A stretch of DNA of 64,000 nucleotides from Lingula anatina (lineage: Eukaryota > Brachiopoda > Lingulata > Lingulida > Lingulidae): assembly GCF_001039355.2 (NCBI RefSeq), contig NW_019773548.1:253647-317646 (forward strand). Reading direction: 5' to 3'. A model generated the notes under the pieces. The model ran no database searches. It saw nothing but the letters and a program-made list of their open reading frames with translations, and was not told where the DNA came from. A program made the translations under genes and the position numbers. Below, one piece after another: positions 1 through 11,949 of the stretch; the first letter of the stretch is position 1; every line of letters begins with the position of its first letter.

Positions 1-305
1 ATTCAGCTCTCATTACTCAGCATGCAGTGGACAATCTGACCAATTCTACAACTTGCAACCTCTTATTTTTAAATAAATTTAATTAAATTAGTTATTTTAA
101 TAATTAATATTCAATGTCTTTAAAAGCATATAGGTGTGTCTACTCTTGATAAATGGTGGATAAATCTTTATCTCTTTTTTTAACAATTTAATAAATACAT
201 GTAGATAAATAATTAAATAAAATATACTATAAATATTTATTTCTATTTTGTCCTTTATTTTGCAACAGGCATTAAAATGAAAGACAAAATATTTCATTCC
301 TGTAC

Positions 306-818
306 CAGTGCGATTAGTGGAAGGCCCAGGGTCCACATCCAGTAAACTACAGCCCTCAGTGCTGGCTATGGCATTGGCAATGGCTTCTATCACCTATAGC
401 GTAAGGGAAATTGACACATTTTGATCAGATAAAATATATAGGGGGCATATCATGAACAGTGTAAAAAAAAAAAAAAATAGAAGTCAATATACCTGCCTTA
501 GTTTGGGTTTAGTTTTATGAATTTTGCATTATTTTTTTTAATATGAAAATATTGTTTCTGTTTCAAAAATGCACAATTTACATGGTTATTATTTCACCTG
601 GATCATAAACTGGATGCCATAACTGGCGCTTAAAATTGCTGTCCACCTTTTGAGTTTGACAGGTGGTTGGTTGTTTGATATGAGTCATTGGTAAATTGCA
701 TTTTCAATGCGGTGAGACGGGAAGCAAACATTGGTTTTACACGGTATTTTCAGCATGTCCTTACCTCTTTTTGCCGTCCCTCCGAGAAATTGGGAACGCA
801 CTCTACGATGCGTGCCAT
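306..818 (-). CDS. FTCD: FTCD exons 1-2, second copy (partial)
   Basis: This is a second copy of the first two coding exons of formimidoyltransferase-cyclodeaminase, the bifunctional enzyme that moves the formimino group of formiminoglutamate to tetrahydrofolate and then deaminates it. Exon 1 is 818 down to 765 (18 codons, starting [15 protein letters not shown], the family N-terminus). Exon 2 is 393 down to 306 (29 codons plus 1 nt, containing [13 protein letters not shown]). Splice sites are intact: donor GTAAGG after exon 1, and acceptor CTATAG then donor GTACAG around exon 2. Exon 1 is identical to the copy at 6834-6887. Exon 2 differs from 6371-6458 by four substitutions, all synonymous. 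Exon 3 should begin about 31 bases left of the window. The copy is probably an allele placed next to its partner by the assembly, not a paralogue; a real tandem duplicate is the alternative. Confidence 0.85.
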
Positions 819-2003
819 GGCAAGCTTATACACCGCTTTTAAAAGTTGCAACTTGCGAACTTCTCCAAAATTTCAGAAAGTCCCGAAGGCGAACTTTCCA
901 ACCGCTTGTATACTACGTCACCGTCGTCAGTGTACATTACGCAGAAACGTCATCATTTTGTGTGCTCGTGACGTTTTACGCATGCAGGTTAGCTACATTT
1001 GTAAAGTTCATAGTATTGTTCCCATACAGACGATCAAAAACAACATATTTGATTAAAGCTGACGCAGGTGAGTTGAAAATATTATGTACAAATCTCTATA
1101 GAATAAAATAATTCTAAATTATTACCAAAGTTCTTCGTAGATTTGTCTATTTTGACTGGATCTCCTGTCGGCATTTAACAATTTCATTGAAGTTTGAACT
1201 TGCACTGTTAATAAGCCAGTGGCTTGCCCAGGTATTAGAGGTGAATTATAATGTTACAACCAGAATGGTAGAGGCAGTATCAAAGTATCACATGTGTACT
1301 GTCCATATTTATGCTTTCGCATGGGCCAGGTCTGTTAATATTTGTTAAATAAATGTATACATGTAGATAGGGATCCGTTTTAAATATTATATTACTATTC
1401 AGTTGTCCCCTGTGTACAGTTTAGTTGTAAAGCTGATTTGGTTTAAATATGAATAATGCCATTAACAAATGGGCTGACTCCTGCCTCTTTGGTGGTTTTC
1501 TTATGTCTGTCACTTGTTAGCCTCTTTCATTTAGGGACAACCTCAGACTCTTCTTGGTGAGAGTTTCCATACAATTGCATGGTAAAGTATACAATGCATG
1601 CATTTTCAATCTAAGTCTCATGCATCTCACATGCAGTAAGGTACCTGCATGTCAACAGTTCCCAATGAGGGCATGTTCAGTAGCATTTAAAGGGTAGATA
1701 GCAACACATGGTGTATATTTTAATAACCCCAGCCTCCATGGCTCTAAAAACTGGGTCATGGATGCTGCCAATGATTAGCAACACATTAACCTACATTAAC
1801 AACATACTTCAATCACAAGAAAGGAACCGAACAGAGTGGCCTTGGCATCCATGCTTTAACAGTGATATATTGCCACATTTATAAAAACAGGTGACACATG
1901 AAGTGAAATTATACTCCAGGCTGACTCAGTCTAGCATGAGTTTTTGCTTTTTGATTAGCGAAATAACTGGAAGAAGGAAAAATTGTGAAGTGACTTAATC
2001 ACC

Positions 2004-2195
2004 CCATTTCCATAGATTAGATCGACCTAACTCCCTGGGGGTTCACGCTAAATAGCTGTCAGCCGGGCGGACACGAAAGTTAATTACCCCCTTACAGCTT
2101 GTAGTAGGCGGGACGGACATTTAAGTCGAATTATCTGAAAGTAATCTAGTGAGACTCCCCGCGGGGATAGATCGGTCTAAAATCTATGGGAATAG
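2004..2195. mobile_element. MITE-like element, family 1, block A copy
   Basis: About 190 bp bounded by imperfect inverted ends of roughly 36 bp. The left end begins TTTCCATAGATTAGATCGAC. The right end, reverse complemented, reads TTCCCATAGATTTTAGACCG. There is no ORF, so it is a non-autonomous DNA element. The left-end sequence recurs in the ZMYND11 intron (15995 and 22733), so the family is dispersed. No target-site duplication was established. Confidence 0.6.
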
Positions 2196-3374
2196 AGCCA
2201 ATGACATATTCATAACCTGTATGTATGCACCTTGTCTTTTTGCCCCCTGTGGCAGTTCAATGATCTGTGACTTGTCATGCTTGTAGTAATGAACACTGTA
2301 CATGTACTACACAAATGGAAGATCTTGAGAAGAATCTGAAAGAAAAAAGATCTTAAATAAGATTAACAACTTGTAAGTAATTAAGGTCAACAATTGCAAC
2401 AATAACAATGATAATAAGATAATTATAAATCAAATGTTTGAAGGAACAAGTTACCCTGAGTGTCAGAGCAACGTAAAAGCTAACTAGCTTAAATATACCT
2501 TGTGATGGTGTCGCTTTTACTAGCTCTGACGAACAGCGACAATCTGAGGGCGTTCTTCTTCAAAATTTTGCCTGGGGCGCTTCCATATTTGGAAGTCACA
2601 GGTCACAGCTGTGTCCGCCTGGATCCATATTTGGAAGTCATAAGTCTTGTATGTCACAGGTTTGGCTGCCTGGAGCTGCCTTTCCCGCCTCGTGCTGAAG
2701 TTATCTCGTGCAGACGAGACAAGAAGCAAAGTGCCTGACGAAGTTTGAATTGAAAAATATCTTGCAGTCGAAGGTCAGTGCCACAATAGAAGCAACATTC
2801 TGCTTTAAAAACTGATTTTGGTGTAACCATTGCGCAGCCCTTATAGTGGTATAGGGCATACAGTGTAGCTGTCAAATTTGGCACACGGCAAGCACGTGTA
2901 TTGCGCACATGTACACCTCAGGACTAAATGTTCTTTGATAAGCAAAAAATACAAAAACATTGGATATATCTTTTCTGTTCGAAGAATATTATTTATTTTT
3001 TCACTTTACATCTTAAATACAGCAAATAAAATTAAATAAAGCAGAATTAAATCTGTTTTACGTTTCATTTTGGTCTGATGACATTCAACTGCAGATTCAC
3101 TCAGACTGCGGAGCAGTTCTATTTGATTGACGGAAGTATAACATGGCCGCTGTTCACTAGAGCCGGTATTGTTGATATGGGTTATATATGAAATCAAGAT
3201 CCGCTGATCGAGCTGGCAATACCGGAATCTAGAACCTAGGGTAGAACAAGTTGGAATATAGTATTACTAAGTACCTTTAGGCTCATAGCTTATTTCCTAG
3301 AACTACTTTCCATGAAAACAGACTTGCATTCTGTTATAAGTTCAGTAAACATTTGTGTGCTTTTTATGTACAGA

Positions 3375-3375
3375 N
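3375..3375. other. Single N, probable contig join 1
   Basis: One unknown base lies between the end of duplicated block A and the middle of FTCD exon 7. Collinearity with block B stops just before it, and the FTCD reading frame starts directly after it. A join between two contigs of unknown true spacing explains both. Confidence 0.8.
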
Positions 3376-5896
3376 ATGGTCAGTCAGGTTCATGGAGATC
3401 TGAGCAATATTAGCCTCATCTAGGTACCAACCTATGGCCTGGACCTTGGGTAGACGCCCAGGCTGTAGAAATCAAAATAATTCTAAAATTTCATAGAAGA
3501 CAGAATCAGGAACACTGATTTATAGTACATTAATTTTGCATTATATATATTATATAGACTGGATAATACTGGCTTCCATCAACAAGTGGACAATAACACA
3601 TGGCCTTACCTTCAGCAAGACAAACAAAGCTCAGAAAAAGATTATCACCTCAGATCTCAAATCCAAAATAAAATATGTCATATGAAATAGTACAAAGTTT
3701 GGATCTGCTTTACTTGGATACATAGAAGCAACACAGGTGGAAAAAAACCCAGACTCCATGATTTTTGTTATCCAAAAAGTCACAAGTGCATGTCATGAGA
3801 TACTACCTCATCTTTTCCTCTTCCCTGCTCCCGTATATTGAGGGCAATCCTGTGAGCTTGCTCCTTGGTTGCCAACAGGTTCACATTGTATGCAATGAGG
3901 AACTTCCTAGCTCCTGTTGCTGTGGCACCCCAGGACGGAATGAACTCAGCAGGGCCGAAGTCAGGGATCCAGTCTGGGGATATGAGCTTACGAAATAAAG
4001 GAAATGATATGTTTCTAAGATGTTGGGTTTGAATGATGTATACTAATAAGATACACAACACTGTACAGTGTATATCATAATACTAGAAAAACACTTATAC
4101 CCCATTCACACTACGCTCAGTTATCCGGATAAGTTGCGAATTAGGTAACAATTCGAATAAATGCAGAAGTGTGAACGCAAGAGGATTTCTGTAATGCGAA
4201 TTTTCAAAATCCTGCAAGCGAGGTGGATTTCTAAGCACGATCCGAATAACTTACCGGAATCGATACCTGTACAGATCTTACTGCGCATGTGTGCAGATAA
4301 GTGTGGGTATTTATGAACGCTTGTTTATTACTTTAGCGATTGCACCAAACGTATTTGGAGGTCACCACTCACTACAACATGAGGAAACAAACTTATTTTG
4401 CCATGTTATACTTCTCAAGAATGCTGGAATGTCTTTTGAGTTGCATTTGTCGTCACAAATTTTTGTTGGTGTTTTACGATTTCCTGTGCGGCGCATGCGG
4501 GAGTGTTCAAAACAGGAAGTTAAACCTGAAATTTTCAACGTGTGATTCGGTTTCGCTTAGCGTGTGTGAACGCAATACCGAATCAAATTCCTCACAAAAA
4601 ATTTGGATTATAGAAATGTGCATTTTTGCAACTGTAGTGTGAATGGGGTATAAGAGTCTGTGGACACCTGCCAATGCAGCTCAATTCTTATTAATAATTT
4701 CTGCCCTGAACATTTTATCAAATTCTGTCCAAAAACATGAGCTCCTAAGACCTTGGCAGAGGTAAAATGGATACAAATATCTAGTATATAAAAGCAATGC
4801 TCATTACGAAAAAAAAAAAAAAAAAGTTATGTGAATATATGCTAAAATCTTTTAACACCAAAGTTTAAAGCATATGATTTATCTCTGAATTCATCACAAT
4901 AATTCTTCTTTTTTTGACACTTATTAAGCTTCTGATTGGATACATTTTTTTTAAAAATTTTTCTTTTTGAAAATCAACATTCTGCAGTACCTTTTCCTCC
5001 AGTCCTTCGTATTCCCCAGCTCTGATCTGAGGCAATGTCTTTCTGTGCTCCTCTGTTGCAGCCTCATTGTACAGGTAAACTAGAACAAATAAATAAATAA
5101 ATGAGTAATTTGTAAGTTTTGGTATAGAGTCTAACAATCATTATTAGATAACCATACCTTTTACATAATTGCTAAAATTAAGAGAATTAAAAATAAAACT
5201 ACCCTGTGAGTAAAAATTTGTCTCATCGACCAGCTTCTCTCTACTATTATTTCAATATAACTGATTTCATTTATTACAAAACATTTATGGTCAGTTTGCA
5301 TGTTGCAAGTTACCGAAACAAGTCTCACCAGGTACATTGAGCTCTGCCGCCAGTCTTTCCCCAAATTCCCTGGCACACCCAATACAGTCATCCATGGAGA
5401 CTCCTCTCACTGGGATGAAGGGGCAGACATCCAGAGCTCCCATACGTGGGTGTTCACCTGAATTTCCAAGAGAAATGCCAAAGGAAATTATGAAATTGCA
5501 GTGCCATAAATAATTTATTTCAATAGGATGAGCTACAAGTACTTACTAGTATCAAAGGATGGGGCGGGTGGGAAATAAAGCAGTATAGTTGATAAGGAAA
5601 AGACAGTGATAAAGTTATTATGTAAGTTGCACTTGGTCTAGTCTTATGGTGTCAACAATAATTATATAATTATAGCAATACTATCACCAAATCTGGATAG
5701 ACAAAAAATTGAACTAAAAATGCATTGTTATTTAAAAAATTAAAAGCTTTCCATTATCTGTAGGTGGTGATGATGATTTAAAAGATAAAAAAATAAATGA
5801 TCAGTGTCTGTCATATTGCTTTACTGAGAAAAAATAAATTAACAAGCTGAAATAGAGAAAGAAAAACACCTTATCTTTAAAATCATTATTTCAGAA

Positions 5897-5935
<39 letters not shown>

Positions 5936-6887
5936 ATTAAAAAGAAATAAATCCTTACCACTATGTCTCCTCATATCAATCAGTTGATATGCCACTCTAG
6001 CAGCATTCAGTGCACCTTCAATAACAGCATCAGGGCCACCAACAAATGTGTACACTGAAATATTATATCCACATTCTCAATTCAATTCAGCTCTCATTAC
6101 TCAGCATACAATGGACAACCTGACCTTTCCACAACTTGAAATTAAATTGGTGATTTTAATAATTAATATTCAATATCTTTAAAAGCATATACGGGTGTGT
6201 CTACTCTTGATAAATGGTGGACAAATCTTTACTTTTATCTTTTTTCTAACAATAAATAAATACATGTACATAAATAATTAAATAAAATATACTACAAATA
6301 TTTATTTCTATTTTGTCCTTTATTTTGCAACAGGCATTAAAATAAAAGACAAAATATTTCATTCCTGTACCAGTGCGATTAGTGGAAGGCCCAGGGTCCA
6401 CATCCAGCAGACTGCAGCCCTCCGTGCTGGCTATGGCATTGGCAATGGCTTCTATCACCTATAGTGTACGGGAAATTGACACATTTTGATCAGATAAAAT
6501 ATGTAGGGGGCATATCATGAACAGTGTAAAAAAAAAAAAAAAAATAGAAGTCAATATACCTGCCTTAGTTTGGGTTTAGTTTTATGAATTTTGCATTATT
6601 ATTTTTTAAATATGAAAATATTGTTTCTATTTCAAAAATGCACAATTTACATGGTTATTATTTCACCTGGATCATAAACTGGATGCCATAACTGGCGCTT
6701 AAAATTGCTGTCCACCTTTTGAGTTTGACAGGTGGTTGGTTGTTTGATATGAGTCATTGGTAAATTGCATTTTCAATGCGGTGAGACGGGAAGCAAACAT
6801 TGGTTTTACACGGTATTTTCAGCATGTCCTTACCTCTTTTTGCCGTCCCTCCGAGAAATTGGGAACGCACTCTACGATGCGTGCCAT
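3376..6887 (-). CDS. FTCD: Formimidoyltransferase-cyclodeaminase, N-terminal half
   Basis: The enzyme acts in histidine breakdown and folate one-carbon metabolism. Coding exons on the minus strand are 6887-6834, 6458-6371, 6054-5959, 5457-5329, 5079-4991, 3986-3807 and 3462-3376. All internal junctions are GT-AG and phase-consistent, giving 241 residues of a family that is about 541 long in human. Landmarks are [10 protein letters not shown] near residue 5, [14 protein letters not shown] at 80-93 (His82 aligns with the catalytic histidine of the formimidoyltransferase domain), IRAGEYE near 142, and [14 protein letters not shown] near 169-182. The ATG at 6887 sits in a GCCATGG context and is followed directly by conserved sequence. 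The frame runs into the N at 3375, so the rest of the transferase domain and the cyclodeaminase domain are missing from this contig. The 3987-4990 intron holds a MITE. The gene is divergent to ZMYND11. Confidence 0.93.
4094..4654. mobile_element. MITE with perfect 21-bp terminal inverted repeats
   Basis: A 561-bp element in the FTCD intron between exons 5 and 6. Positions 4094-4114 are the exact reverse complement of 4634-4654; the inner part is TACCCCATTCACACTAC. The outermost bases form TTATA and TATAA, so the duplicated target is probably TA or TATA. The motif TGTGAACGCA occurs near both ends in the same orientation. The ORFs inside have no recognisable product, so the element is non-autonomous. 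The perfect ends suggest recent movement. Confidence 0.75.
5895..5938 (+). repeat. (AAAT)n microsatellite
   Basis: About ten uninterrupted copies of a TAAA/AAAT tetranucleotide in the FTCD intron just downstream of exon 3 on the minus strand. Confidence 0.9.
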
Positions 6888-9427
6888 GGCAAGCTTAATC
6901 ACCGCTTTTAAAAGTTGCAACTTGCGAACTTCTCCAAAATTTCAGAAAGTCCCGAAGGCGAACTTTCCAACCGCTTGTATACTACGTCACCGTCGTCAGT
7001 GTACATTACGCAGAAACGTCATCATTTTGTGTGCTCGTGACGTTTTACGCATGCAGGTTAGCTACATTTGTAAAGTTCATAGTATTGTTCCCATACAGAC
7101 GATCAAAAACAACATATTTGATTAAAGCTGACGCAGGTGAGTTGAAAATATTATGTACAAATCTCTATAGAATAAAACTATTCTAAATTATTACCAAAGT
7201 TCTACGTAGATTTGTCTATTTTGACTGGATCTCCTGTCGGCATTTAACAATTTCATTGAAGTTTGAACTTGCACTGTTAATAAGCCAGTGGCTTGCCCAG
7301 GTATTAGAGGTGAATTATAATGTTACAACCAGAATGGTAGAGGCAATATCAAAGTAACACACGTGTACTGTCCATATTTATGCTTTCGTATGGGCCAGGC
7401 CAGTTAATATTTGTTAAATAAATGTATAGATACACCAGGGATGCGTTTTAATATTATATTACTATTCAGTTGTCCCCTGTGTACAGTTTAGTTGTAAAGC
7501 TGATTTGGTTTAAATATGAATAATGCCATTAACAAATGGGCTGACTCCTGCCTCTTTGGTGGTTTTCTTGTGTCTGTGACTTGTTAGCCACTTTCATTTA
7601 GGGACAACCTCAGACTCTTCTTGGTGAGAGTTTCCATACAATTGCATGGTAAAGTATACAATGCATGCATTTTCAATCTAAGTCTCATGCATCTCACATG
7701 CAGTAAGGTACCTGCATGTCAACAGTTCCCAATGAGGACTTGTTCAGTAGCATTCAGAGGGTAGATAGCAGCACATGGTGTATATATTTTAATAACCCCA
7801 GCCTCCATGGCTCTAAAAACTGGGTCATGGATGCTGCCAATGATTAGCAACACATTAACCTACATTAACAACATACTTCAATCACAAGAAAGGAACCTAA
7901 CAGAGTGGCCTTGGCATCCATGCTTTAACAGTGATATATTGCCACATTTATAAAAACAGGTGACACATGAAGTGAAATTATACTCCAGGCTAACTCAGTC
8001 TAGCATGAGTTTTTGCTTTTTGATTACTAGTAGCGAAATAACTGGAAGAAGGAAAAATTGTGAAGTGACTCAATCACCCCATTTCCATAGATTAGATCGA
8101 CCTAACTCCCTGGGGGTTCACGCTAAATAGCTGTCAGCCGGGCGGACACGAAAGTTAATTACCCCCTTACAGCTTGTAGTAGGCGGGACGGAAATTTAAG
8201 TCGGATTATCTGAAAGTAATCTAGTGAGACTCCCCGCGTGGATAGATCGGTCTAAAATCTATGGGAATAGAGCCAATGACATATTCATAACCTTTATGTA
8301 TGCACCTTGTCTTTTTTGCACCCTGTGGCAGTTCAATGATCTGTGACTTGTCATGTTTGTAGTAATGAACACTGTACATGTACTACACAAATGGAAGATC
8401 TTGAGAAGAATCTGAAAGAAAAAAGATCTTAAATAAGATTAACAACTTGTAAGTAATTAAGGTCAACAATTGCAACAATAACAATGATAATAAGATAATT
8501 ATAAATCAAATGTGTGAAGGAACAAGTTACCCTGAGTGTCAGAGCAATGTAAAAGCTAACTAGCTTAAATATACCTTGTGATGGAGTCGCTTTTACTAGC
8601 TCTGACGAACAGCGACAATCTGAGGGCGTTCTTCTTCAAAATTTTGCCTGGGGCGCTTCCATATTTGGAAGTCACACGTCACAGCTGTGTCCAGCCGGAT
8701 CCATATTTGGAAGTCATAAGTCTCGTACGTCACAGGTTTGGACACCTGGAGCTGCCTTTCCCGTCTCGCGCTGAAGTTATCTCGTGCAGACGAGACAAGA
8801 AGCAAAGTGCCTGACGAAGTTTGAATTGAAAAATATCTTGCAGTCGAAGGTCAGTGCCACATTAGAAGCAACATTCTGCTTTAAAAACTGATTTTGGTGT
8901 AGCCATTGCGTAGCCCTTATAGTGGTATAGGGCATACAGTGTAGCTGTCAAATTTGGCACACGGCAAGCACGTGTATTGCGCACGTGTACACCTCAGGAC
9001 TAAATGTTCTTTGATAAGCAAAAAATACAAAAACATTGGATATATCTTTTCTGTTCGAAGAATATTATTTATTTTTTCACTTTACATCTTAAATACAGCA
9101 AATAAAATTAAATAAAGCAGAATTAAATCTGTTTTACGTTTCATTTTGGTCTGATGACATTCAACTGCAGATTCACTGCGGAGCAGTTCTATTTGATTGA
9201 CGGAAGTATAACATGGCCGCTGTTCACTAGAGCCGGTATTGTTGATATGGGTTATATATGAAATCAAGATCGAGCTGGCAATACCGGAATCTAGAACCTA
9301 GGGTAGAACAAGTTGGAATATAGTATTACTAAGTACCTTTAGGCTCATAGCTTATTTCCTAGAACTACTTTCCATGAAAACAGACTTGCATTCTGTTATA
9401 AGTTCAGTAAACATTTGTGTGCTTTTT
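6085..9427. repeat. Duplicated block B (matches 1-3366)
   Basis: The partner of block A. It carries FTCD exons 1-2 and the upstream region and continues into unique DNA on both sides. Between 6888 and 9427 I see no coding gene. The block includes a family 1 inverted-repeat element at about 8079-8272. Confidence 0.9.
8079..8272. mobile_element. MITE-like element, family 1, block B copy
   Basis: Same element as at 2004-2195, with a few substitutions, for example CCCCGCGTGG where the other copy has CCCCGCGGGG. It lies about 1.2 kb upstream of the FTCD start codon. Confidence 0.6.
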
Positions 9428-10111
9428 GTGGATTACTATTTGTTCTTTATGTGGTCACACTATAATGAAAAATTAATAACGGCTTGTTTATAGTTCATAG
9501 CATTCAAGATTAAGCTTGATTTTTCTGTAGAAGTCTGTAATTTCAGTGAGAAAAGAGAGACATTTAGTGTTTTATGGCTCTTTTTATCTGATAAATTTTA
9601 TTAATTGTTTAAAATATTGTGCATACCACATGGTCAGTTTCTAATTTAATGAGAACTTTAAATTTTCCGAGTGTCAACTCAGCTGCATTTTCACATGGAA
9701 AGTTCCTAAACTCATACACGTGAGCATGGAAACCATAACAAATGCCAACAAAATATTCCAAGATGAAGTCATTTTCTCTAAGGTATATATAACTTGATCA
9801 GAAAGAGATCCCCCCCCCAAAAAAAAAAAAAAAAAAAAATAGGTACTGTACGTATTAGTATAAATTTTATGGGACAATTCTTGCTGCCAGGGGCACAGCT
9901 TTATTGATTAATGAGGCACATTTTTAATGAATTATATTTTCTTGTTTTATATTTTTTTAAAGACATTTCTGAGTCTTGCGATTTCCATAAAACTGAATAC
10001 TAGTAATTTAGAAAAAGTTCTAATGTAACAGTTGTTCTAGCATGAAGTTCTGTGCTGTTGAAACTTTTGTGCAGATTGCTTATAGTCAGCCTACTAACAC
10101 TAAATTCATTT

Positions 10112-10465
10112 TCATTTTAAAGTTGTCCTTTTCTCGTGAATGATATCAAGGGCTTTTTGTGTGCTATACCCTTCTATGTATGACATAGGAACTGAAACTG
10201 GCAGAAACCGCATTGTGTTGAAACATGCCATACCTTCGTTGGCAAGGCTGAGGAGGCTATAATTAAGTTGAGATAATTTTGAGTTTATCAGTTCAAGTGG
10301 TTCTTTATCAACCTTCATCTGGAGACCCAGAAGAATATGATAATAACTTGCATGGATATTATACAAGGACTGCATAAGGTTGTCTACTTTGTAAATTGTA
10401 TGCAGAACGTTCAGCTCTGGTTCTGCTGACAAAATTACAGTTATATTTGAACCCACAATTCCCAT
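10112..10465 (-). CDS. Orphan ORF, 117 residues, doubtful
   Basis: An ATG-to-stop frame of 117 codons (begins MGIVGSNITVILSAEPEL) with balanced amino-acid use and a leucine-rich, possibly helical middle (residues 25-75). I do not recognise it and see no signal peptide, zinc ligands or membrane helix. It lies alone between FTCD and ZMYND11. It could be a single exon of an unseen gene, a fossil ORF from a mobile element, or chance. No splice sites were assigned. Confidence 0.25.
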   Translation of the reverse strand: MGIVGSNITVILSAEPELNVLHTIYKVDNLMQSLYNIHASYYHILLGLQMKVDKEPLELINSKLSQLNYSLLSLANEGMACFNTMRFLPVSVPMSYIEGYSTQKALDIIHEKRTTLK

Positions 10466-10969
10466 TTAGCACACATGGTAATTTGGTGATGAAAATATTG
10501 ATTATGCTGTCAACCGAACTATGTAATTGTGTGTTATAATAGGTGAGAATAATTACTTGTTAAATTTATTTTGTGGAACAGCTATGTTATGTTCGTTCTT
10601 TGATCTTTATTCATCATGCAGGTTTCACAGCATACGTTTGATTTAAGCTCTGTGCATTTGAGGTATTGTAGAGTTGTAATGTGACCCTCAGTGTCTGTCG
10701 GATGTTCATTTCCATGCCAGATTGTTCTTTTCTTTCCTTTGCTTTCAGTTTCAATACATTGATGTTGCAGATGTAGGCCTGTTTTGGTACCAAGAATAGA
10801 TAAAAATTGAATTACATACTATAATGGCAAGCACTTATGATACTAGTACTTATTTGCTTATTGTCTATTTGCTTTTAAGCTTTAAAATAATGTATTGCCT
10901 AGAATGGTAATGGTAAAAAATAATAATAGCTAAAATGTTTTTTTTTTTTTTTTTGCATTGACAGTTTTA

Positions 10970-11021
<52 letters not shown>
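10970..11021. repeat. (TA)n microsatellite
   Basis: About 26 TA units following a poly-T run and a short spacer. Low-complexity DNA. Confidence 0.95.
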
Positions 11022-11023
<2 letters not shown>

Positions 11024-11352
11024 GAGGTTTAAACCTGATTTTCTGAAGGTCATGAATATCTGCATATACTGCAGCAGACCTGAACTTTATATTATTTAAC
11101 TAAGTAAATATCACTAGTATTCCACAGAATCAGGCAGCTAAAGTGCTGCACACTAGATTTAACATCAAAGCTGCAATAGGCTGCTATGGGCATTCCAATC
11201 CAGTGTAGTGTAGTTGTCTAGTGAACATTGCCAATTTGATCTTGCATTTTAAGTGAATACAATTATGAGTATGCCTTGAAAGTTGAAACATAGAAATTCG
11301 TGCCCCCTTTTTATCTTCTCGTGAGAAAAGAAATGTTTTTTATATTAATCTG

Positions 11353-11355
11353 TAT

Positions 11356-11394
<39 letters not shown>

Positions 11395-11418
11395 TAATAT
11401 TTATTTATTTATTTATTT
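11353..11418. repeat. (TTTA)n microsatellite
   Basis: Two blocks of TTTA tetranucleotides separated by a few bases. Confidence 0.95.
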
Positions 11419-11949
11419 TCCTTGGAAAATCTGGCAGATATACTGATGAAATATTAGGGTGGGTACATTTTAGAACTTCTGCCTTCTATTTCACATTGCT
11501 ATTGACTAAAGTATCTGTATTCTTGAAGATGCATGGATGATAACAAGCACGATATTATTAGTCTCAGCACATCCTGAAATTGATCTAAAATAAGGTCACA
11601 CATTGTGGTAAGCAAGGCAGTTTGCACAACACAACTATCATCATGTTAAAATGGGTCATGATCTCAGTATAAAAACTTTTCAGACAGTTTGGTGCCTTTT
11701 GTATCAAAACATACAGGGCAATCATTAAAAAAAAAGGAGTTTGATAAGATATGTTTACATGATTGATATATACATATGTCACAGGAGATAGTGTGGAGAT
11801 GATAACCCATTTTATCTGAAGCAGATGTCAAAACCATGCTGTTCATGCCATTGGCAAAAGGCTTTCACCTTCAACGCAGTGATTCCCCCCCCCCCCCCCC
11901 CCCAAATAAAAAAAAAAAAACATTTCAGTGAATAATGCGGTTTTATCTT

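Larger units (their letters stand above)
1..3374. repeat. Duplicated block A (matches 6085-9427)
   Basis: Positions 1-3366 align collinearly and in the same orientation with 6085-9427, with scattered substitutions and small indels. The block carries FTCD exons 1-2 and about 2.5 kb of upstream DNA. The similarity stops about nine bases before the N at 3375. From 819 to 3374 I see no gene, only the inverted-repeat element at 2004-2195 and two copies of a CATATTTGGAAGTCA motif near 2584-2640. Confidence 0.9.

Noticed and set aside
688-1111. Plus-strand ORFs over the FTCD exon 1 region, repeated at 6757-7125
   Set aside because: They lie antisense to FTCD exon 1 and are kept open in both copies only because the copies are nearly identical. 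No splice or family evidence.
2502-2738. 78-codon ORF present in both duplicated blocks (also 8578-8814)
   Set aside because: The two copies differ by several amino-acid changes, whereas the true FTCD exon 2 differs only silently. This pattern is not coding.
4291-4642. Plus-strand ORFs inside the FTCD intron
   Set aside because: They lie within the MITE and match no transposase.
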